A stretch of DNA of 9,360 nucleotides from JAIRNF01 sp031550925 (GTDB lineage Bacteria; Bacteroidota; Bacteroidia; Bacteroidales; UBA932), in contig JAVBOE010000024.1 of the NCBI GenBank assembly GCA_031550925.1, forward strand, positions 1 through 9,360. The letters are read 5' to 3'. The notes under the pieces are model-generated. The model was not told the origin of the DNA. It saw only the letters and a list, made by a program, of their open reading frames with translations, and did not search any database. This document shows, in pieces, positions 5,638 to 9,360 of the stretch. The number at the start of each line of letters is the position of its first letter. The first letter of the stretch is position 1. A program made the position numbers and the translations under genes.

Positions 5638-6756
5638 TTAAGCCCCCTTTGGGGGTTTGGGGGCTTCTTTATTTCTTTTCTCGTACTTCTGGTTTCTTAA
5701 CCAAGGTGTGTAGCCCGCTTCGGTAATCGCTCTCTGTATTCCCTCGGCATTAAACGAATGCTCTGCCCCTGCCGACGATACAACGTTTTCTTCAATCATA
5801 ATAGAGCCCATATCGTTGGCTCCGGCATGTAAGCATAGCTGTGCCGTATCTTTGCCAACCGTTAACCATGATGCCTGTATGTTAGTAATATTATTCAGCA
5901 TTATACGACTTATGGCAACCATTCTTATGTACTCTTCGGCACTAACGGGTTTAAGCTGTATTTGCTCTCCCAGCTTTGTACCTTTAAGCTGCATTGGCCA
6001 GCATATAAAAGCAAGAAAACCGTAATGACCATTGGGTTTTTCGTCTTGCAACTCCCGAATTTTTATAAGGTGCTGAATCCTTTCTTCAATCGTTTCTATA
6101 TGACCAAAAACCATTGTTGCAGAAGTGGCAAGGTTCATCTTATGTGCTTCTCGCATTACATCAAACCAAGCCTGAGTGTTAGGTTTACCAGGTGACAGCT
6201 GTTTGCGAACACGGTCGCAAAGAATTTCGGCTCCGGCTCCGGGTAAGCTCTCTAAACCTGCTTCTACCAGCTGCTCTAGAACTTCGCGATAGCTCATTTT
6301 TTCTATGCGAGCAATATGTGCGATTTCCGGCGGACCAAGAGCATGCAGCTTAAGACTTGGATATCTCCGCTTTAATTCACCGAATAAATCTTTATAAAAC
6401 TTAAGCCCGTATTGAGGATGAAGCCCTCCTTGCAGCAACAGCTGATCACCGCCATATTTAAGCAGCTCTTCTATTTTTTCAACATATTCTTCAATCGTAG
6501 TTGTGTAGCTTATATCCTGTTCATGTAGCTTACAGTGAAAATTACAGAACGTACAACCCGAAATACAAACGTTGGTAATATTTATATTTCTATCTATCTG
6601 CCAGCTTATACCATTACCCGGAACATGCTTCTGCCTTAGCTCGTTTGCCACAGCTATCAGCTCGCTGAGAGGCGCGTTGCGAAATAAGAACGCTCCTTCG
6701 TCCTCAGTCAGCGAATCTAATAAAAGTGCCTTTTTATATAGTCCATCCATATTCAT
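5638..6756 (-). CDS. mqnC: Cyclic dehypoxanthinyl futalosine synthase (radical SAM, MqnC)
   Basis: Radical SAM enzyme of the futalosine route to menaquinone; it cyclises dehypoxanthinyl futalosine. The protein has 372 residues. The [4Fe-4S]-binding CISGCTFC (64-71; Cys64, Cys68, Cys71) is the CX3CX2C radical SAM motif. LLLQGGLHPQYGLKFY (106-121) and LHALGPPEI (137-145) follow. ESLPGAGAEILCDRVR (169-184) and MVFGHIETIEER (215-226) distinguish MqnC from its paralogue MqnE, which would have a different strand after GGLHP. The family-like part ends near residue 357 (TPWLRNQKYE); the last nine residues (EAPKPPKGA) are encoded by a C/G-rich intergenic repeat. Start: ATG at 6756 (Met1) or at 6750 (Met3); a -7-like element lies only seven bases upstream of Met1, which would make the mRNA nearly leaderless. 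First gene of the minus-strand block, divergent from ugd. Confidence 0.93.
   Translation of the reverse strand: MNMDGLYKKALLLDSLTEDEGAFLFRNAPLSELIAVANELRQKHVPGNGISWQIDRNINITNVCISGCTFCNFHCKLHEQDISYTTTIEEYVEKIEELLKYGGDQLLLQGGLHPQYGLKFYKDLFGELKRRYPSLKLHALGPPEIAHIARIEKMSYREVLEQLVEAGLESLPGAGAEILCDRVRKQLSPGKPNTQAWFDVMREAHKMNLATSATMVFGHIETIEERIQHLIKIRELQDEKPNGHYGFLAFICWPMQLKGTKLGEQIQLKPVSAEEYIRMVAISRIMLNNITNIQASWLTVGKDTAQLCLHAGANDMGSIMIEENVVSSAGAEHSFNAEGIQRAITEAGYTPWLRNQKYEKRNKEAPKPPKGA
5640..5666. repeat. C/G-rich nested hairpin repeat overlapping the 3' end of mqnC (copy 2)
   Basis: AAGCCCCC (5640-5647) is the inverted complement of GGGGGCTT (5659-5666), with an alternative inner pairing CCCCC (5643-5647) to GGGGG (5651-5655). 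The layout C-run, TTT, G-run, TTT, G-run is that of copy 1 at 4595-4628. It overlaps the mqnC stop and the last nine codons (Glu364-Ala372), so it serves as coding sequence and as a possible terminator or 3'-stabilising structure. Confidence 0.75.
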
Positions 6757-6762
6757 ATCTTA

Positions 6763-6770
6763 CAAAGGTA
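6763..6770 (-). promoter_or_regulatory. Putative -7 promoter element for mqnC
   Basis: The minus strand reads TACCTTTG, a full match to the Bacteroidetes TAnnTTTG -7 element. Transcription would begin about five bases downstream, at roughly 6757-6758, next to the mqnC ATG at 6756. A TTTG lies 12 bases upstream of the element, closer than the usual roughly 20-base spacing for a -33 box. The same 11 bases (TTACCTTTGTA) recur in the ugd promoter region on the other strand. Confidence 0.5.
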
Positions 6771-6872
6771 AGAGATAATTTTCAAACTGATTAATTAACG
6801 GACTTGAAGCTATTTAATTTGTATTTCTAAATTAAAACAACAATTCTATAACATTCTAAGCATGTAATTTAT

Positions 6873-6880
6873 TACCTTTG
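6873..6880 (+). promoter_or_regulatory. Putative -7 promoter element for the ugd-uxs operon
   Basis: TACCTTTG fits TAnnTTTG exactly and would start transcription near 6885-6887, giving ugd a leader of about 35 bases. AGGA at 6911-6914, seven bases before the ugd ATG, is one of the few Shine-Dalgarno-like sites in the window. No clear TTG at -33 can be seen. Confidence 0.5.
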
Positions 6881-6921
6881 TAGGCATCGTCTTTGTTGTT
6901 AAATATTTTTAGGAATATCAA

Positions 6922-8238
6922 ATGAATATATCAGTTATTGGAAGTGGTTATGTTGGCTTGGTTACGGCAGCATGTCTTGCCGAGACAGGAGTAACCGTTA
7001 GCTGTGTGGACATAGACGAAAAGAAAATAAGAAATCTAAACAAAGGTATTATTCCTATTTGGGAGCCCGGGCTAGAAGATATTGTAGAGCGTAACGTTGC
7101 CAAAAAGCGCCTTTCGTTCACTACCAAGCTCAAAGAAAGCATACAACATTCCGAAGCCATTTTTATAGCCGTTGGCACCCCTCCCGAAGAAGATGGAAGT
7201 GCTGACCTAAAATATGTACTATCGGTAGCGCAAGAAATAGGGCAACACCTTGATCACTATGCCGTGATTGTTACAAAAAGTACGGTACCGGTAGGAACTT
7301 CACAAAAGGTAAAAAGAGAAATTCAAGATGAACTGATAAAAAGAAATCAGGATATTGCGTTTGATGTCGCTTCAAATCCCGAGTTTCTTAAAGAAGGTAA
7401 TGCCGTTGATGATTTCTTGAAGCCCGACAGAATTGTTATTGGAACTGAATCGGAAAAGGCGAAACAAACGTTAGAGCGTCTTTATAAGCCATTTTTACTT
7501 AACGGGCATCCCATTATTTTTATGGATATTACATCATCGGAGCTTACTAAATATGCTGCAAACGCTATGCTTGCGACACGTATCAGCTTCATGAACGATA
7601 TGGCTAACCTTTGTGAATTAGTGGGTGCCGATGTAAACATGATTCGTAAAGGAATAGGTTCAGATCCGCGTATTGGCAATAAATTCATTTATCCCGGAAC
7701 AGGTTATGGCGGCAGCTGCTTTCCTAAAGATGTAAAAGCTATTATTAAAACGGCAGATGATAATGGATACTCTCTAGAAGTATTAAAGGCTGTAGAACGC
7801 GTTAACAACAGGCAAAAGCTTGTTGTATTTCAGAAGCTGGCACGACATTTTAATGGTCAGCTGAAAGGAAAAAAGGTTGCCCTCTGGGGGCTATCATTTA
7901 AGCCTAATACCGACGATATGCGCGATGCTCCGTCATTAGCTGTGATTGAAAAGCTTATTGAAGCCGGAGTTAACGTGACTGCATATGATCCTGCTGCAAC
8001 TACAGAAGCTAAAAAATACTACGGTGCCAGCTTAATTCATTATGTTGATAACCCATACGATGCGCTGAACGATGCGGATGCTCTTGTTTTAATGACGGAG
8101 TGGAACGAATTCAGGATACTGAATATTGAAGAAATGAAGAAGCGCATGAAGGATCTTGTCATCATAGATGGGCGAAATATATATGATGCTTCTGAACTAA
8201 GAAATAACGGATTTAGCTACTACTGTATAGGCCAATAG
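6922..8238 (+). CDS. ugd: UDP-glucose 6-dehydrogenase
   Basis: Oxidises UDP-glucose to UDP-glucuronate with two NAD+ in the cytoplasm, supplying surface polysaccharide synthesis. The 438 residues have the three-domain UDP-glucose/GDP-mannose dehydrogenase layout. The N-terminal Rossmann domain begins MNISVIGSGYVGLV with Gly7, Gly9 and Gly12, and contains VGTPPEEDG (84-92), TKSTVPVGT (118-126) and NPEFLKEG (152-159). The central domain has ELTKYAANAMLATRISFMND (207-226) with Lys210 and Asn214, and the catalytic PGTGYGGSCFPKD (258-270) with Cys266 and Asp270. The C-terminal domain starts near 318 (GKKVALWGLSFKPNTDDMRDAP). All expected catalytic residues are present. The stop is one base from the uxs start, so the two are almost surely cotranscribed and translationally coupled. 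An AGGA seven bases upstream supports the start. Confidence 0.96.
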   Translation: MNISVIGSGYVGLVTAACLAETGVTVSCVDIDEKKIRNLNKGIIPIWEPGLEDIVERNVAKKRLSFTTKLKESIQHSEAIFIAVGTPPEEDGSADLKYVLSVAQEIGQHLDHYAVIVTKSTVPVGTSQKVKREIQDELIKRNQDIAFDVASNPEFLKEGNAVDDFLKPDRIVIGTESEKAKQTLERLYKPFLLNGHPIIFMDITSSELTKYAANAMLATRISFMNDMANLCELVGADVNMIRKGIGSDPRIGNKFIYPGTGYGGSCFPKDVKAIIKTADDNGYSLEVLKAVERVNNRQKLVVFQKLARHFNGQLKGKKVALWGLSFKPNTDDMRDAPSLAVIEKLIEAGVNVTAYDPAATTEAKKYYGASLIHYVDNPYDALNDADALVLMTEWNEFRILNIEEMKKRMKDLVIIDGRNIYDASELRNNGFSYYCIGQ

Positions 8239-8239
8239 C

Positions 8240-9175
8240 ATGAAAAGAATTCTTATTACCGGAGGTGCCGGTTTTATCGGTTCGCATCTTTGCGAACGAC
8301 TTTTGAACGAAGGCAATGATGTTATTTGTCTGGATAACTACTTTACCGGAGCTAAAGACAATGTTATTCATTTAATGAGCAATCCTCATTTCGAGCTGGT
8401 TCGTCATGATGTGATTGAGCCATACTATGCAGAAGTTGATGAGATATACAACCTTGCTTGTCCGGCATCGCCCATACATTACCAGTATAATCCTATAAAA
8501 ACGATTAAGACATCGGTAATGGGAGCCATAAATATGCTTGGCTTGGCAAAACGCATCAAAGCAAAGATACTACAAGCTTCTACCAGCGAAGTATATGGAG
8601 ATCCCGCAGTACATCCTCAGCCGGAGTCGTACTGGGGCAACGTAAATCCTATAGGCAGGCGCTCGTGCTATGATGAGGGTAAACGTTGTGCCGAAACGCT
8701 ATTTATGGACTACCACTGGCAAAACAAAGTAAGAATAAAAATCGTTCGCATTTTTAATACTTATGGGCCAAACATGCATCCCAACGACGGCAGAGTTGTT
8801 TCTAACTTCATCATTCAAGCATTAAAAAACGAACCAATAACCATTTACGGAGATGGATCTCAAACACGCAGCTTTCAATATATCGATGATTTGGTAGAAG
8901 GTCTTATTCGGATGATGAATACTTCTGACGATTTTACAGGTCCTGTAAATATTGGTAATCCAACAGAATTCTCCATACTAGAATTAGCAGAACAAATTAT
9001 TAAGCTATCTTGCTCAAAATCTAAGCTGGAATTTCATCCTCTTCCCGAAGACGACCCAACGCAACGAAAACCGGATATAAGTCTTGCAAAAACAATGCTT
9101 AACGGATGGAATCCTAAGGTTGCTTTAGAGGATGGTCTGATAAAAACAATAGAGTATTTTAGAAACTACAAGTAA
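8240..9175 (+). CDS. uxs: UDP-glucuronate decarboxylase (UDP-xylose synthase)
   Basis: NAD-dependent extended short-chain dehydrogenase that converts UDP-glucuronate, the product of the preceding gene, to UDP-xylose. The 311 residues match bacterial UXS length. The nucleotide-binding ITGGAGFIGSH (6-16) is followed by LDNYFTG (31-37) and ACPASPIHYQYNPIKTIKTS (73-92), a stretch characteristic of UXS. The active site shows ASTSEVYGDP (113-122), then RRSCYDEGKR (140-149) with the YxxxK pair Tyr144 and Lys148, and later DGSQTRSFQYIDDLVEG (205-221). UXS1-type decarboxylation needs the Thr/Ser-Glu of TSEVYGDP, which is present, so decarboxylase is preferred over a 4-epimerase. The start follows the ugd stop by one base, so initiation probably depends on ribosomes finishing ugd. 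A 44-base gap leads to the rfbB-like gene. Confidence 0.94.
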   Translation: MKRILITGGAGFIGSHLCERLLNEGNDVICLDNYFTGAKDNVIHLMSNPHFELVRHDVIEPYYAEVDEIYNLACPASPIHYQYNPIKTIKTSVMGAINMLGLAKRIKAKILQASTSEVYGDPAVHPQPESYWGNVNPIGRRSCYDEGKRCAETLFMDYHWQNKVRIKIVRIFNTYGPNMHPNDGRVVSNFIIQALKNEPITIYGDGSQTRSFQYIDDLVEGLIRMMNTSDDFTGPVNIGNPTEFSILELAEQIIKLSCSKSKLEFHPLPEDDPTQRKPDISLAKTMLNGWNPKVALEDGLIKTIEYFRNYK

Positions 9176-9219
9176 GTAATCCTAAGAACAACCATATAAT
9201 CCCTTTAAATACAAATAAG

Positions 9220-9360
9220 ATGAAAACATATTTAGTTACAGGAGGAGCAGGATTTATCGGCTCAAACTTTGTAAAATACATGTTAGAGAAACATAACAGT
9301 ATTAATATCATTATTCTTGATGCGCTCACTGATGCCGGTAATTTTGCTACACTAACCGGT
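9220..9360 (+). CDS. rfbB: dTDP-glucose 4,6-dehydratase-like protein, 5' part only
   Basis: Only the first 47 codons are in the window; the frame is open to the edge. The start MKTYLVTGGAGFIGSNFVKY shows the Rossmann GxxGxxG (GGAGFIG) of extended short-chain dehydrogenases. The second stretch, IIILDALTDAGNFATLTG, resembles the LD-LTYAGN segment that marks RmlB/RfbB dTDP-glucose 4,6-dehydratases, with Asp in place of the usual Tyr. If so it would make dTDP-4-keto-6-deoxyglucose for rhamnose or related deoxysugars. Other NDP-sugar dehydratases or epimerases cannot be excluded from this fragment. It lies 44 bases after uxs on the same strand, so it is likely part of the same surface-polysaccharide operon. 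An A/T-rich stretch without a Shine-Dalgarno site precedes the ATG. Confidence 0.75.
   Translation, partial: MKTYLVTGGAGFIGSNFVKYMLEKHNSINIIILDALTDAGNFATLTG

Noticed and set aside
5638..6756. Aminofutalosine synthase (MqnE) as an alternative for the radical SAM gene
   Set aside because: LHALGPPEI and LPGAGAEILCDRVR are MqnC features; MqnE differs in these segments.

Overview
The window looks like chromosomal DNA of a member of the Bacteroidetes (Bacteroidota), probably Bacteroidales or a near relative. I base this on the tiny AURKAIP1/COX24-like basic protein next to an RNase E/G gene, TAnnTTTG-type promoter elements, the near absence of Shine-Dalgarno sites, C/G-rich nested hairpin repeats between genes, and the flavour of the proteins. 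The genus cannot be named from sequence alone. Almost everything is housekeeping or cell-envelope metabolism. I see no phage, transposase, CRISPR array, tRNA or rRNA, and no new defence or biosynthetic system.

Layout. (1) Positions 28-1845, + strand: a 30-residue ribosomal-type peptide, a hairpin, then rng (RNase G). (2) 1857-1901: a very strong bidirectional terminator where rng meets the minus-strand genes. (3) 1923-6756, minus strand, read right to left: mqnC (futalosine-pathway menaquinone synthesis), pyrF (OMP decarboxylase), a UbiD-family decarboxylase and a LysE-type exporter. (4) 6757-6921: a divergent intergenic region with a promoter-like element for each side. (5) 6922-9360, + strand: ugd, uxs and the 5' end of an rfbB-like gene, the probable start of a surface-polysaccharide locus. 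No gene-free stretch exceeds 300 bases.

How the genes work together. MqnC carries out a radical-SAM cyclisation in the futalosine route to menaquinone. The UbiD-family enzyme two genes downstream is a good candidate for the later ring decarboxylation, so the minus-strand block probably serves menaquinone synthesis, with pyrF inserted between. On the other side, Ugd makes UDP-glucuronate and Uxs decarboxylates it to UDP-xylose. The stop of ugd and the start of uxs are one base apart, and an rfbB-like nucleotide-sugar dehydratase follows.

The most unusual content is between genes. Both gaps in the mqnC-pyrF-ubiD block have the same composite layout: a C/G-rich nested hairpin repeat, then four short tandem units with a TAAT core, then exactly five bases, then the start codon. 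The first hairpin repeat also encodes the last residues of MqnC. A separate inverted-repeat element fills the leader of the LysE-type gene.
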